The notes: a model not told the origin generated them from the letters alone. Positions 44,872 through 55,418 are shown, counted from the stretch's first letter. The stretch is DNA of 64,000 nt from Halobacillus shinanisalinarum (GCF_022919835.1 NZ_CP095074.1:4256001-4320000), one strand, 5' to 3'. Numbers and translations: made by a program.

Positions 44872-46164
44872 ATGGAGTTAAAAGAATTATTGGATGAAAC
44901 AGTCATCCCGAATAAAACGTTCGGCAATAATGGTTTATCTGTTGTGATACCAAAAAGTGAACAAGAGATTTCACAAGTACTAAAACTTGCTCATGAAGAA
45001 GGGAAAAAAGTTTCCATCATTAGTGGAGGGACTAAGCGGGGGTACGGGGGGTTAATTGAGGAATACGACTATTTACTTTCTTTGGCGAACTATAAAGGGA
45101 TCGTTGAACATACTGTTGGTGATATGACGGTCACTGTAAGGCCTGGTACGACAATTGATGAATTGAAAAATTATCTTAAAGAGCACAATCAAATGGTTTC
45201 TATAGACCCAAACTGGCCTAAGGATTCTACAATCGGAGGAGTAATTGCAGCCAATGAAAGTGGACCCAAAAGGTTAAAGTACGGTTCCGCACGAGACTTG
45301 GTTATTGGGCTGCGCATTGTTTATCCGGATGGGAGTATCATTCGCACCGGCGGGAAAGTTGTAAAAAATGTCGCCGGCTATGATATGAATAAACTTTTTA
45401 TTGGTTCAATGGGGACGTTAGGAGTCATTTCTGAAATAACATTGAAGTTACGTCCGACACCAAAGTATGAAAGCCTAGTGATTCTTTCTATGCAAAAGGA
45501 TAGGCTTGAAGAATTAAGGTCATTTATTGTGGAGATCCAGGATTCTATGATAGAACCAGCTTCATTGGAGCTGCTAAATCCTGCACTATCGAATAAGTTA
45601 CTTAATAGAAATGGATATCATCTATTAATCTCGTTTGAAGATGTTGAGCGTTCTGTTCATTATCAAGAAGACTGGGTGGAGCGTCACAAACCTAATGAAG
45701 CTAAGACCGAACATTTAACAGTAGAGGCGTCTAGAGAGTTTTGGAAGGAGTTCTCTTCGCTGGCCCCTAATGGCCTGCAAGACCAGGATGTTGAGGAATA
45801 TGTTGAGGCGGTTCTTAAAATAGCGAGTAAAAACTTACTTGTGCTCGATATTATTGAGGAAACTGAAAGAATTCAGGAAAAATATCATGTGGAAATAGAG
45901 GCTCATGGGGGCGTGGGTCATGGAATAAGTCACCTCATTCTGAAAGGTGCTGAATCTAGTGTTAAGTCTTCGATATCTGATATACAGGACTTTACAAAAC
46001 TGCAAAGTGGCTATGTAACCATCAAACACCTTCCACTTAAACTCAGATCTGAGTTAAGTGTGTGGGGAGAAACTCCTTCTTATTTCTTCCTGCTCCAAGG
46101 TATTAAGGCTAAAGTAGATCCCAATAATACCTTGAACTATAAGCGATTCATAGGGGGAATATAA
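44872..46164 (+). CDS. glcE: Glycolate oxidase FAD-binding subunit GlcE
   Basis: The 430-residue flavoprotein has a PCMH-type FAD domain (about 20-200) with I-S-G-G-T-K-R-G-Y-G, T-I-G-G-V-I-A-A-N-E-S-G-P-K and V-K-N-V-A-G-Y-D-M-N-K-L. It is shorter than GlcD and forms the glycolate oxidase with GlcD and GlcF. The ATG at 44872 is preferred because AGGAGG lies 8 bases upstream; the ATG at 44866 is too close. glcF follows after one base. The short, GlcE-type form separates it from the glcD gene at 47560. Confidence 0.88.
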   Translation: MELKELLDETVIPNKTFGNNGLSVVIPKSEQEISQVLKLAHEEGKKVSIISGGTKRGYGGLIEEYDYLLSLANYKGIVEHTVGDMTVTVRPGTTIDELKNYLKEHNQMVSIDPNWPKDSTIGGVIAANESGPKRLKYGSARDLVIGLRIVYPDGSIIRTGGKVVKNVAGYDMNKLFIGSMGTLGVISEITLKLRPTPKYESLVILSMQKDRLEELRSFIVEIQDSMIEPASLELLNPALSNKLLNRNGYHLLISFEDVERSVHYQEDWVERHKPNEAKTEHLTVEASREFWKEFSSLAPNGLQDQDVEEYVEAVLKIASKNLLVLDIIEETERIQEKYHVEIEAHGGVGHGISHLILKGAESSVKSSISDIQDFTKLQSGYVTIKHLPLKLRSELSVWGETPSYFFLLQGIKAKVDPNNTLNYKRFIGGI

Positions 46165-46165
46165 G

Positions 46166-47554
46166 ATGTTGGTAGAAAAAGTGAAAAATAATGAACCGGC
46201 TTGTTCGACCATCAGTTTAAGTAACTATTTCCCAGAGGATCACCCTGATGAGAATAAATGGGCAGATTGTGTCCACTGTGGGATGTGCTTGGAATCTTGT
46301 CCAACATATTTAGAAACGGGTCAGGAGCAGCACTCTCCAAGAGGACGTGTCCATTTAATTAAATCGGTTGCAGAGGGAAAGATTGGATTGAATGAACAAT
46401 TCATGGATCCCGTTTTCCAATGTCTTGATTGTCGTGCTTGTACAACGGCTTGTCCGGCAGATGTAGACGTAGGAGGACTTATTGAAGAAGCAAGAGGGCA
46501 AGTCCGGCAAGCCATACCTCTGAAAGGGGTGAAAGGGGTTGTCAGCAAGTTTTTCTTGCAAGGTTTATTTCCACATAAAAACCGTTTGAATACGATTAGT
46601 GGACTTTTGAAATTTTATCAAACGAGTGGTCTTCAAAAAACTGTCCGTAAAACTGGGGCCATCCGCGTGATGCCTAATCACCTTGCTGAAATGGAATCGA
46701 TCATGCCAGAAATAAAGAAATCGGTACAAAACAGATACAAGGATGTTGAAGTAATCCCTGCCAAAGGTGAGACAAAATCAAGAGTAGCCATGCTAACGGG
46801 ATGTATTATGGATGTTATGTTCAGCGACATCAACCAGGCAACGATTAATGTTTTGACTCATAATGGCAGCGAAGTAGCCTTGCCTAAGAAACAGACTTGT
46901 TGTGGTGCACTGCATGTTCATGCAGGGGATCGTGATACGGGTAAAAAGCTAGCTAAGCAAAATATTGAAGCCTTCGGAGATGCAGATAAAGTCGTTGTCA
47001 ATGCGGCTGGATGCGGATGTGCTTTAAAAGAGTATCCTGAATTGTTCAAGGATGATCCTGAATGGAAAGAGAAAGCGGAAGTATTTTCGACCAAGGTAGA
47101 GGATGTTTCTAAATACTTATTTGATAGCGGCTACGAAAAGCCAATGAGTACATTGAACAAAAGAATCACCTACCATGATGCTTGTCATTTAGCTCATGGT
47201 CAGGGGGTTCGTCATGAGCCACGTCAGCTTATTAATGATATACCTGGAGTAGAGTACATCGAACAGCCACATGCAGATGCATGTTGTGGCAGTGCAGGAA
47301 TCTACAATATTACCAATCCTGAAATGGCAGGAGCCGTGTTAGAAAGAAAGATGGAAAATGTCCCTGAAGATGTCGAAATGATCTCGATGGGTAACCCAGG
47401 ATGCATGTTGCAAATGGCCTTAGGTGTCCAAAAATACGGTAGGAAAGCAGAGATTGTTCATACAGTTCAACTGCTCGACTGGGCCTATCAGAAAGATCAA
47501 GAGAACGGCTATGCAAAAAATGAGAATGAAATGTTATCTGCTAGAGAGGGGTGA
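46166..47554 (+). CDS. glcF: Glycolate oxidase iron-sulfur subunit GlcF
   Basis: The 462-residue protein has two 4Fe-4S motifs, C-V-H-C-G-M-C-L-E-S-C-P (about 35-46) and C-L-D-C-R-A-C-T-T-A-C-P (about 88-99), followed by two CCG domains (T-C-C-G-A-L-H-V and A-C-C-G-S-A-G). It carries electrons from glycolate oxidation to the respiratory chain. It sits between glcE and glcD; its last bases overlap the region of the glcD ribosome binding site. Confidence 0.92.
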   Translation: MLVEKVKNNEPACSTISLSNYFPEDHPDENKWADCVHCGMCLESCPTYLETGQEQHSPRGRVHLIKSVAEGKIGLNEQFMDPVFQCLDCRACTTACPADVDVGGLIEEARGQVRQAIPLKGVKGVVSKFFLQGLFPHKNRLNTISGLLKFYQTSGLQKTVRKTGAIRVMPNHLAEMESIMPEIKKSVQNRYKDVEVIPAKGETKSRVAMLTGCIMDVMFSDINQATINVLTHNGSEVALPKKQTCCGALHVHAGDRDTGKKLAKQNIEAFGDADKVVVNAAGCGCALKEYPELFKDDPEWKEKAEVFSTKVEDVSKYLFDSGYEKPMSTLNKRITYHDACHLAHGQGVRHEPRQLINDIPGVEYIEQPHADACCGSAGIYNITNPEMAGAVLERKMENVPEDVEMISMGNPGCMLQMALGVQKYGRKAEIVHTVQLLDWAYQKDQENGYAKNENEMLSAREG

Positions 47555-47559
47555 ACTTA

Positions 47560-49023
47560 TTGTTCTTAATAAATAAAAAAAAGAAGACTAGTGGTGATAA
47601 GCATATTGATCAACTTGCAAATATTGTAGGTGAAAAAGAAATTCTTTATAAAAAAGAAGATCTTTTATCTTATGACTGTGATGGATTTGTGATTGAAAAA
47701 GCTCTCCCAAAAGCAGTCGTCTTTCCAAAAAACACAGAGGAGGTTGCCTCTTTAGTTAAGTATTGTTCCGCAAGTCAGCTTCCGTTTCTGGCAAGAGGTG
47801 CCGGCACTGGTCTAAGCGGAGGAGCCACACCTTTAAATAAAGAAGTGATTATCAGCTTAGTAAAGATGAAAAAGTTGATTAGTGTAGATTATGAGAACAG
47901 GCAGGCCGTTGTTCAGCCAGGATTCGTGAATTTAAAATTGACAAACTCGATTTCTGACAAGGGTTACTATTATGCACCGGATCCATCAAGTCAATATGTG
48001 TGTACAATCGGTGGGAATGTTGCCGAAAATGCTGGAGGAGCCCATTGCTTAAAATATGGCGTAACTACCAACCACATAGTAGGACTTGAAGTAGTGCTTC
48101 CAAATGGTGAAATCATTGAGATTAGCGAAAATGGGGTCCCTGACAGTCCAGGTTATGATTTACTTGGGCTACTAACAGGTTCTGAAGGTACACTTGGAAT
48201 TGTTACAAAGATCACGGTGCGTATTTTAAAAAGCCCGCAAGGTAAGCAAACCGTGCTCGCCTATTTTGACGATATTGAGGACGGAAGTCACGCTGTTTCA
48301 GATATTGTTTCTGCAGGTATCGTTCCCGCTGCACTTGAGATGATGGATAAAGTTGCCATTGAAGGCGTAGAAGCAGGCTCTTTTCCGGTAGGTCATCCTA
48401 AGGATATCGAAGCATTGCTACTTATTGAAGTCGATGGGATCAGTGCTGGTATAGATGAGCAAATTGAAGAGATATTAAAGGTTTGTCACAAGAGGAATGT
48501 TAGAGAGGTAAAAGTAGCACAAAGTGAGGAGGAGAGAGGTGCCTGGTGGGCTAATCGAAAAACAGGGTTTGGAGCGATGGGTGCCATATCACCAGATTAT
48601 CTAGTGCAGGATGGGGTGATCCCGAGGAGTACATTACCTAAAGTATTAAGCAATATTTCGGAAATCAGTAAAGAGTATGGGTTGAGAATTGCTAACATTT
48701 TTCATGCCGGGGATGGTAATCTTCACCCTTTAATATTATTTGATGCAAGGGTTCCAGGTGAAACGGAGAAAGCCTTGAAAGCTGGAACTGCCTGTTTGAA
48801 AGCCTGTGCTGATGTTGGAGGCTCTATTACGGGGGAACATGGTGTGGGCATCGAAAAGAAAGAAGAAATGAGATTTATTTTCTCCGATGAAGAATTAGAG
48901 GCACAAACCCGGGTAAGAGAAGTGTTTAACCCGGGAAACCTGCTGAACCAAGGAAAGTTGTTCCCTACACCAAGCCGTTGTATGGATGTAAAAAAAATAG
49001 TGAAAGACACGGTGGCCCATTAG
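47560..49023 (+). CDS. glcD: Glycolate oxidase FAD subunit GlcD
   Basis: The 487-residue flavoprotein has the FAD domain (about 35-215) with L-A-R-G-A-G-T-G-L-S-G-G-A, T-I-G-G-N-V-A-E-N-A-G-G and G-L-L-T-G-S-E-G-T-L-G, and the FAD-oxidase C domain with H-A-G-D-G-N-L-H-P (near 387) and G-E-H-G-V-G. It oxidises glycolate to glyoxylate. A TTG at 47560, 6 bases after GAGAGGGGTG, is the best start; a GTG at 47551 lies inside that site. Confidence 0.9.
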   Translation: MFLINKKKKTSGDKHIDQLANIVGEKEILYKKEDLLSYDCDGFVIEKALPKAVVFPKNTEEVASLVKYCSASQLPFLARGAGTGLSGGATPLNKEVIISLVKMKKLISVDYENRQAVVQPGFVNLKLTNSISDKGYYYAPDPSSQYVCTIGGNVAENAGGAHCLKYGVTTNHIVGLEVVLPNGEIIEISENGVPDSPGYDLLGLLTGSEGTLGIVTKITVRILKSPQGKQTVLAYFDDIEDGSHAVSDIVSAGIVPAALEMMDKVAIEGVEAGSFPVGHPKDIEALLLIEVDGISAGIDEQIEEILKVCHKRNVREVKVAQSEEERGAWWANRKTGFGAMGAISPDYLVQDGVIPRSTLPKVLSNISEISKEYGLRIANIFHAGDGNLHPLILFDARVPGETEKALKAGTACLKACADVGGSITGEHGVGIEKKEEMRFIFSDEELEAQTRVREVFNPGNLLNQGKLFPTPSRCMDVKKIVKDTVAH

Positions 49024-49053
49024 CCAAAGGAATAAAATGTGAGGGGTGAAAGG

Positions 49054-49830
49054 ATGAAATTTGCAAGATTTAATTATAATCATTCAGAACATTATGGGGT
49101 TGTCACTGAAGAGGGGATAAAGGCTGTCAAAGGAGATATTTTTGCTGGGTGGGAATTTACAGAGGATACCTTTTCATTGGATGAGGTTGAACTCTTAGCA
49201 CCGGTCCTCCCAAGTAAAGTCATTGGAATAGGAGCCAACTACGTGGGGCGTAGGGAGGATCTTCCTGAATCCGTACCAGACCTTCCCGTATTCTTTCTCA
49301 AGCCTGATTCCTCTGTCATAGGTCCGGAAAAGGAAGTGATCATACCACACTCCATCGATGAAATAAAGTTTGAATCTGAGTTAGCGGTTGTTATTGGTAA
49401 GGAGGCAAGTAACCTTTCTAAAGACGAGGTCCTTGATCATGTTTTCGGATACACGATAGGAAATGATATCACTGCCCCGCAATTTTTTCATGATGATGGC
49501 CATTGGACAGTAGGGAAGTCCTTTGATACGTTTACGCCGCTTGGTCCAGTAATCGAAACAGAGCTTGATCCCCTAAAAATCAATGTGAAAGCTGACATCA
49601 ATGGAGTAGAAAAACAAAACAGTTCTACAGAGCATATGATTGTGCCATTGAAGGAAATGGTTGCTTATCTGTCTACTGTAATGACTTTAAACCCAGGAGA
49701 TGTCATTTTAACGGGCAGTCCACTAGGGGCACATCTTATCAAAGCTGGTGATGTAATGGAATGTAAGATTGATGAAATCGGTACTTTAAAGAATACGCCA
49801 GTCAGAGCGCAATCTCTAATAAATTCTTAA
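49054..49830 (+). CDS. Fumarylacetoacetate hydrolase (FAH) family enzyme
   Basis: The 258-residue protein has the FAH fold: K-V-I-G-I-G-A-N-Y (about 55-63), P-V-F-F-L-K-P-D-S-S, the metal ligands in F-E-S-E-L-A-V-V-I-G, G-N-D-I-T-A-P-Q and the helix with K-S-F-D-T-F-T-P-L-G-P. Family members cleave or isomerise beta-keto acids, for example oxaloacetate decarboxylases and acylpyruvases. Its place between glcD and the permease suggests a role in processing products of glycolate or a related hydroxy acid. The ATG at 49054 follows GAGGGGTGAAAGG. Confidence 0.86.
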   Translation: MKFARFNYNHSEHYGVVTEEGIKAVKGDIFAGWEFTEDTFSLDEVELLAPVLPSKVIGIGANYVGRREDLPESVPDLPVFFLKPDSSVIGPEKEVIIPHSIDEIKFESELAVVIGKEASNLSKDEVLDHVFGYTIGNDITAPQFFHDDGHWTVGKSFDTFTPLGPVIETELDPLKINVKADINGVEKQNSSTEHMIVPLKEMVAYLSTVMTLNPGDVILTGSPLGAHLIKAGDVMECKIDEIGTLKNTPVRAQSLINS

Positions 49831-49900
49831 TCAAATATAGTCTTATTAAGTCTCTTGTTTATCTGCATGAATTACTATAAATAAATACTGTTATAAAAAA

Positions 49901-49932
49901 GCATAGCGCCACCTTACACGCTATGCCTTTTT
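49901..49932 (+). terminator. Terminator after the FAH gene
   Basis: GCATAGCG (49901-49908) pairs with CGCTATGC (49919-49926), followed by CTTTTT. The next permease therefore likely has its own promoter. Confidence 0.88.
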
Positions 49933-50053
49933 ACAATATGTTGCCGGTCAGACTGTTTTCAAAGAATCTAATACATATAAAGCACTTACTCACACAATGA
50001 AAATAGCTCCGGCAGTGTATTGGAGATAGAATCCATTAGGAGGGAAATATTAA

Positions 50054-51838
50054 ATGAGTACAGGTGTATTAGCTTTATTATCCATATTACCGATAGTAGC
50101 TGTAGGGATCTTTCTCGTAGGCCTTAAATGGCCAGCTAGTAAGGCCATGCCAATTTCCTACATTGTCGCCGTTTTATTAGCCCTGTTTGTATGGCAAGTG
50201 CCAGGTGCAGTTGTAGCTGCAGCCTCTATAAATGGACTAGTCGTAGCAGCCACACTCCTATTTATTATTTTCGGTGCCATTCTATTATTAAATACTTTGC
50301 AAGAGAGTGGTGGGATTAAGACAATTCGTAAAGGCTTTACAGATATTTCTCCTGATAGACGAATTCAAGTAATTATTATTGCATGGCTTTTTGGATCCTT
50401 TATAGAAGGGTCAGCTGGTTTCGGTACACCTGCTGCTGTAGCTGTTCCTTTGCTTGTCGGCTTAGGGTTTCCGGCAATGGCTGCTGTAGTCGCGGGGATG
50501 GTTATTCAAAGTACACCTGTTTCATTTGGAGCGGTAGGAACTCCGATACTTGTTGGTGTTCAGTCAGGTTTGGCAGCAGATGCAGGCATTACGGACAATT
50601 TTCTAACATTGGTGACGATGATTGGTGGCAGGGTAGCTATTGTTCACGCCATTGTTGGAACACTGGTACCCCTATTTGTTGTCGCCTTAATGACAAGATT
50701 TTTTGGTAAAAACAAATCATTCAGTGAAGGCATAGAAGTATGGAAGTTTGCCCTATTTGCGGCCTTCTCCATGACCATTCCTTACGTTATTGTCGCCAAT
50801 CTATTAGGACCAGAATTTCCATCTATGATCGGTGGATTAGTAGGGTTGGTCATTGTGGTGTCAGCCGCTAGAAAAGGCTTTTTAATGCCGCCAAAAGGGG
50901 AACATTGGGACTTTGAAGAAAAGTCAGAGTGGGACCCCGAATGGACAGGGAGTGTAGAAATAAAGGATATCTCTCATAAAAGTGGGAATATGCCGATGGT
51001 TCGAGCATGGACCCCATACATCTTAGTTGGAGTGTTTTTAGTTTTAACTAGATTGGAAGCGCTGCCATTTCTTGAATTGGTTAAAGCATGGACGGTTTCT
51101 CTCCCTAATATTTTTGGAACAGATATTTCAGCTAGTTTTCAGCCGCTTTATTCACCTGGATCTGTTTTTATTCTCGTTTCACTCCTAACGTTCTTTATTC
51201 ATCAAATGGATGTTACCCCGTATAAACGTGCTTGGTCGCATTCTGCTAAAACAATGATTGCTGCTTCAACAGCGTTAGTATTCACCGTTCCGATGGTTCA
51301 AGTTTTTCTTAATTCAGAGGGGGGAGCTGCCGGCTTTGAAGGGATGCCTATTGAATTGGCAAACGGAGTTGCAGCGTTAACAGCGGACTTCTGGCCGCTG
51401 TTTTCCCCATTAGTCGGCGGAGTAGGAGCATTTATAGCTGGAAGTAATACAATTAGTAACATGATGTTCTCCCTGTTCCAGTATGATGTGGGTGCACAAA
51501 TTGGTGTGGATGCCTCCTGGATTGTTGCTTTACAAGCGGTCGGAGGGGCAGCGGGAAACATGATTTGTGTTCATAATGTCGTTGCTGCATCTGCTGTAGT
51601 AGGTTTAGTTGGAAAAGAAGGGGATGTCATCAGAAAAACCCTTATCCCATTTGTTTATTATGTAACGATGGCAGGGGCACTCGGTTATTCTATTGTATGG
51701 ACAGCTGAGAAAGGGTTGTTTAATGTTGGTACGGTCATTGTATCGGCAATAGGTATCCTTGCGATCTATATCATTGCTACAAATCGCAAGCGAAATAACT
51801 TAATACCTGTTGAGAAACCATTCAAGTCTGCAAAGTGA
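50054..51838 (+). CDS. glcA: LctP-family permease, probable glycolate permease
   Basis: The 594-residue paralogue of the permease at 36530 has the same motifs ([37 protein letters not shown]). LctP-family proteins carry lactate and glycolate. Because it closes the glcB-glcEFD cluster, glycolate is the likely substrate, though lactate is also possible. TAGGAGGG precedes the ATG. A terminator separates it from the FAH gene, so it may be expressed on its own. Confidence 0.86.
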   Translation: MSTGVLALLSILPIVAVGIFLVGLKWPASKAMPISYIVAVLLALFVWQVPGAVVAAASINGLVVAATLLFIIFGAILLLNTLQESGGIKTIRKGFTDISPDRRIQVIIIAWLFGSFIEGSAGFGTPAAVAVPLLVGLGFPAMAAVVAGMVIQSTPVSFGAVGTPILVGVQSGLAADAGITDNFLTLVTMIGGRVAIVHAIVGTLVPLFVVALMTRFFGKNKSFSEGIEVWKFALFAAFSMTIPYVIVANLLGPEFPSMIGGLVGLVIVVSAARKGFLMPPKGEHWDFEEKSEWDPEWTGSVEIKDISHKSGNMPMVRAWTPYILVGVFLVLTRLEALPFLELVKAWTVSLPNIFGTDISASFQPLYSPGSVFILVSLLTFFIHQMDVTPYKRAWSHSAKTMIAASTALVFTVPMVQVFLNSEGGAAGFEGMPIELANGVAALTADFWPLFSPLVGGVGAFIAGSNTISNMMFSLFQYDVGAQIGVDASWIVALQAVGGAAGNMICVHNVVAASAVVGLVGKEGDVIRKTLIPFVYYVTMAGALGYSIVWTAEKGLFNVGTVIVSAIGILAIYIIATNRKRNNLIPVEKPFKSAK

Positions 51839-51860
51839 CATATTGAAAAAGGCATTGTAG

Positions 51861-51890
51861 AAGGGCGCTGATTATATCAGCGCCCTTGTT
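51861..51890. terminator. Hairpin between convergent glcA and DUF421 gene
   Basis: AAGGGCGCTGA (51861-51871) pairs perfectly with TCAGCGCCCTT (51877-51887). The U tract is short, but the position suits a two-way terminator. Confidence 0.7.
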
Positions 51891-51897
51891 AGTTATC

Positions 51898-52572
51898 TTA
51901 ATAAGTTTGTATAAAAAGGCCATCATCTTCCAGCCACTCAGCTAAAAAAACTGCTTTGTAATCAGAAAAACCTTTGGATAGGAGCTGTGATTTTAACCAG
52001 GCTTCATCGAAACCTAAGTCTTTCAGTTCATCCAATAACACTTCACCGTCTCGTATAAGAGTGAAAGGAACATAGACGGGTTTGAGGGGAAGGTTGAAAT
52101 CTTCCTGAGTCGTTTTTTGGTACTTTGTCTTTTTCAGGATGCTGATCGATCCGTTCGCTTCTAAATAACAAAAAGCAACTTCTCGAATCGAAAAGGTTTC
52201 ACTTTGTCTAAGCAAGCTTTGCAGCTGATTGATATTCATTCGATTCTTTCTTAATTCCTCTCGATCAACAATTCCATTTTTAATAAGTGCAGATGGTTTC
52301 CCTTCAAAAATACCTCGAAACAGGAGAAATTTTTGACCAAGATATTCAACTGCAAACAGTAAAACGGTCCATAACATCATAGAATATGTGATATAAAAGA
52401 CACCGATTTTGTGATCGTATAACGCGTTTCCTAGTAATTCTCCTAATACGATAGAGGCAATAAAAGTGAAGGGGGTAATTTGATTAATGATTTTCTTTCC
52501 AACAAATTTAATGATGATAAAAAGCAGGAAGAAACCAACGATAAGTTCAAAGGTTAGATAGATGACTTTCAT
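51898..52572 (-). CDS. DUF421/YetF-family membrane protein
   Basis: The 224-residue protein has three N-terminal transmembrane helices (about 5-22, 32-50, 58-78) and a cytoplasmic domain with K-N-G-I-V-D-R-E-E-L, R-M-N-I-N-Q-L-Q-S-L-L-R and V-A-F-C-Y-L-E-A-N-G-S-I. This matches the YetF/YrbG type, which is common in spore formers and of unknown biochemical role. It is transcribed convergently with glcA and divergently from gerA. Confidence 0.85.
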   Translation of the reverse strand: MKVIYLTFELIVGFFLLFIIIKFVGKKIINQITPFTFIASIVLGELLGNALYDHKIGVFYITYSMMLWTVLLFAVEYLGQKFLLFRGIFEGKPSALIKNGIVDREELRKNRMNINQLQSLLRQSETFSIREVAFCYLEANGSISILKKTKYQKTTQEDFNLPLKPVYVPFTLIRDGEVLLDELKDLGFDEAWLKSQLLSKGFSDYKAVFLAEWLEDDGLFIQTY

Positions 52573-52764
52573 TTATATACTCCAATCTAATATACGATAA
52601 CATCCTATTCCTTCCCCAATACTGTTCCATATAATACAAATCCCTTACATAACGTTAACTTTCTCCTAAAGTGTCAGAAGCTTCACGAGATCAGCACTAG
52701 CAGGAGAATGGTATAAAACTCATGTAGTTGGTCAACAATTCTATTATGTGAGGGAGGGTTGTCT

Positions 52765-54315
52765 ATGTTTTTTCGATCACCTAAAAGAAAAAAGCAAAAT
52801 AATCAGGGCCAAGAAAATTTTACCACTGGATTATATAACAGCCTTGAACTAAACATCGAGAATATTAAGAAAATCTTGGATCAACCAGATGATCTTGTTA
52901 CAAGGAAATTTGCCATCGGCGAAAACGGCCATACATGCGCTATTGTTTATATAGATGGGTTAACAGATACAAAGGTAATTAATGATGAAATTATGAAAAA
53001 TCTTCAAATTGAACTAGAGGAAGTTGATAAATCGTCGGTGCAGTCAGATGCGGCTTTACTTGATAAGTTATCTCGACAATTTATTTCAATCAGCAACGTA
53101 AAAAAGGTCAAAACATTGGATGATTTATCTCTAGCTATTCTTTCTGGGGACACCGCTCTCTTCGTAGATGGAATAGACCAATTATTACTTATAGATACGA
53201 AGAATTGGAAAAGCAGAAACATTGAAGAGCCAGTAAGCGAGGGAACAATTCGTGGACCTAGGGACGGCTTTACAGAAAACATTCGTACCAATACGATGCT
53301 ACTCCGTCGGCGAATTCGTGACGCAAACTTACGATTTAAATCGTATCAAATTGGACGACGATCAAGGAAAAGTTTAATAGTCTCTTACATTGATGGTGTT
53401 GTTCATCCGAATTTGTTAAAAGAGGTCAACAGAAGACTTGAGACAATTGATGTAGATGATGCCCCAGAGTCTGGCTACATCGAACAATGGATTGAGGATA
53501 ACTTCTTATCGCCTTTTCCTCAGATGCAAAATACAGAGCGGCCAGATAAAGTAGCTGCAGCACTGACAGAAGGGAAAATTGCAATCATATTAGATGGAAC
53601 TCCCTTTGTCTTGATTGCTCCTGCCACTTTTGGGTCTATGATGCATTCACCCGAAGATTATTATGAACGCTGGATGATTGGAAGTCTTTTGCGTGTCTTG
53701 AGGTATTTTGCAGCCTTTCTTGCCGTTTTCTTACCTGCTTTATATATCGCACTCGTTTCCTACCACCCGGGGTTAATCCCATCTAAATTGGCATTTTCGA
53801 TTGCAGCGACACGAGAGGGGCTTCCTTTTCCTGCAGTGATCGAGGCTTTATTGATGGAAATTACCATGGAGCTCTTACGGGAGGCTGGTATCCGCTTGCC
53901 TAAACCGATTGGACAAACCATTGGGATTGTAGGTGGACTCGTAATTGGAGAGGCAGCTGTATCCGCTGGGATCGTAAGCCCAGTTATGGTAATTATTGTG
54001 GCCGTTACAGCAATCGCTTCCTTCTCTTTACCTAGCTATAGTTTTGCGATTTCGATTCGGATGTTGCGTTTCGGCTTTATGATTGCGGCGGCTTTCTTTG
54101 GTCTCTATGGGATTATTCTTGCGTACATCATGGTCAATATTCATATTGTCAACTTAAAAAGTTTCGGGATTCCTTATTCTACTCCCTTTGCTCCAGCATT
54201 TAAGGGGGATTGGAAAGACCTGGTCTTACGCGTTCCGATTACTATGATGAACAGAAGGCCTAAGTTCCTGCAGACAGAGGACGAAAAACGCATCGACAAG
54301 GAGGACAAATCATGA
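52765..54315 (+). CDS. Spore germination protein, GerA-family A subunit
   Basis: The 516-residue protein has the GerA A-subunit layout: a charged soluble N-terminal domain (about 1-290) and a membrane part (about 305-450) with P-A-L-Y-I-A-L-V-S-Y-H-P and L-M-E-I-T-M-E-L-L-R-E-A-G-I-R-L-P. Together with B and C subunits it forms a nutrient germinant receptor in the spore inner membrane. The ATG at 52765 follows GAGGGAGGG. It overlaps the B subunit start by four bases. The germinant cannot be inferred. Confidence 0.9.
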   Translation: MFFRSPKRKKQNNQGQENFTTGLYNSLELNIENIKKILDQPDDLVTRKFAIGENGHTCAIVYIDGLTDTKVINDEIMKNLQIELEEVDKSSVQSDAALLDKLSRQFISISNVKKVKTLDDLSLAILSGDTALFVDGIDQLLLIDTKNWKSRNIEEPVSEGTIRGPRDGFTENIRTNTMLLRRRIRDANLRFKSYQIGRRSRKSLIVSYIDGVVHPNLLKEVNRRLETIDVDDAPESGYIEQWIEDNFLSPFPQMQNTERPDKVAAALTEGKIAIILDGTPFVLIAPATFGSMMHSPEDYYERWMIGSLLRVLRYFAAFLAVFLPALYIALVSYHPGLIPSKLAFSIAATREGLPFPAVIEALLMEITMELLREAGIRLPKPIGQTIGIVGGLVIGEAAVSAGIVSPVMVIIVAVTAIASFSLPSYSFAISIRMLRFGFMIAAAFFGLYGIILAYIMVNIHIVNLKSFGIPYSTPFAPAFKGDWKDLVLRVPITMMNRRPKFLQTEDEKRIDKEDKS

Positions 54316-55418
54316 ATTCATTTGAATACGCAGATGAGGAGATTGGCGGTAATGAAGTTGGATTTGTTATCCCCTCTGTTGTGATTGGTGCTGGAGTTCT
54401 TTCACTTCCTCGTGTCTTATCAGGAGTCACAGATAATGCAGATGGCTGGGTCACAATCCTCTTAGGGGGAGGGCTTGCGGTCTTTTTCACTTGGTTAGTC
54501 GCTACACTGGCTGCCCGCTTCCCAAAGCAAACTTTTTTTGACTATAGTTCCTTACTAATTTCAAAACCGCTTGCTTTTATCACCACAGCATCTATGGCCT
54601 TCTATTTTCTGTTATTTGCTGCTTATGAAATACGATTCGTCGCTACTCTATCCCAAGAATATTTATTCGCATCGACACCTAAAGAAGTATTATCGTTTGT
54701 TTTTCTTCTTGTAGTCACGTATGCAGTTGCAGGATCCAGAGCGGCGTTGTTCCGTTTACATCAGTTGTTTTTACCGATCATGATTGGCATTTTAATTATT
54801 GTGCTGTTAATGACGATTCCACTGATTGATGTAAACCATCTTATGCCTATCTTCAAAACAAATTGGACGGGATACGTGAACGGAACAAAATCTACTCTCT
54901 TGTCTTTTATGGGGTGGGGAGTTCTGTTATTCTACACTAGTTTAATGAATCAGCCTAAAAAGGCACCGAAAGCCGGAATGATCGGTATGCTTGTTCCAGT
55001 CATCTTATATATAATTCTTTATATAGCAGCCATTGGGGTGCTTTCAAATGACGTAGCCGCTAACCTCACATACCCTACAAACGAATTAGCAAAGGTGGTT
55101 GAGGTTCCGGGGGGCTTTTTTGAACGGCTGGAAATAGTCTTCTTTACTATATGGGTGATGTCCCTCTTTACAACATCAATCGTTTTTTTTGATGTCTCCG
55201 TTATGGCTTTAAACTCTCTTTTTAAGAACGTGAAAAAAATCACCTTCATTCTTATATTAGCGCCTGTAATTTACTTGGTTAGTATGATACCACAAGGTCG
55301 ATTACACGTCGTTCAGTTAAGTGAGATTATTGGTTATTTGGGCATCATCATATCCATATTTATTCCAACCATATTACTAATCGTGGCAAAAATCAGGAGG
55401 GTTAAAGGGGATGGGTAA
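54312..55418 (+). CDS. Spore germination protein, GerA-family B subunit
   Basis: The 368-residue integral membrane protein has about 10 helices of the APC-like spore permease family, with V-V-I-G-A-G-V-L-S-L-P near residues 22-32. B subunits bind the germinant. ATG overlaps the A-subunit stop; the stop overlaps the C-subunit start by eight bases, which ensures coupled translation. Confidence 0.9.
   Translation: MNSFEYADEEIGGNEVGFVIPSVVIGAGVLSLPRVLSGVTDNADGWVTILLGGGLAVFFTWLVATLAARFPKQTFFDYSSLLISKPLAFITTASMAFYFLLFAAYEIRFVATLSQEYLFASTPKEVLSFVFLLVVTYAVAGSRAALFRLHQLFLPIMIGILIIVLLMTIPLIDVNHLMPIFKTNWTGYVNGTKSTLLSFMGWGVLLFYTSLMNQPKKAPKAGMIGMLVPVILYIILYIAAIGVLSNDVAANLTYPTNELAKVVEVPGGFFERLEIVFFTIWVMSLFTTSIVFFDVSVMALNSLFKNVKKITFILILAPVIYLVSMIPQGRLHVVQLSEIIGYLGIIISIFIPTILLIVAKIRRVKGDG

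Noticed and set aside
50054..51838. Assembly duplication of the lactate permease at 36530
   Set aside because: The two proteins and genes differ at many positions along their whole length, so they are true paralogues.
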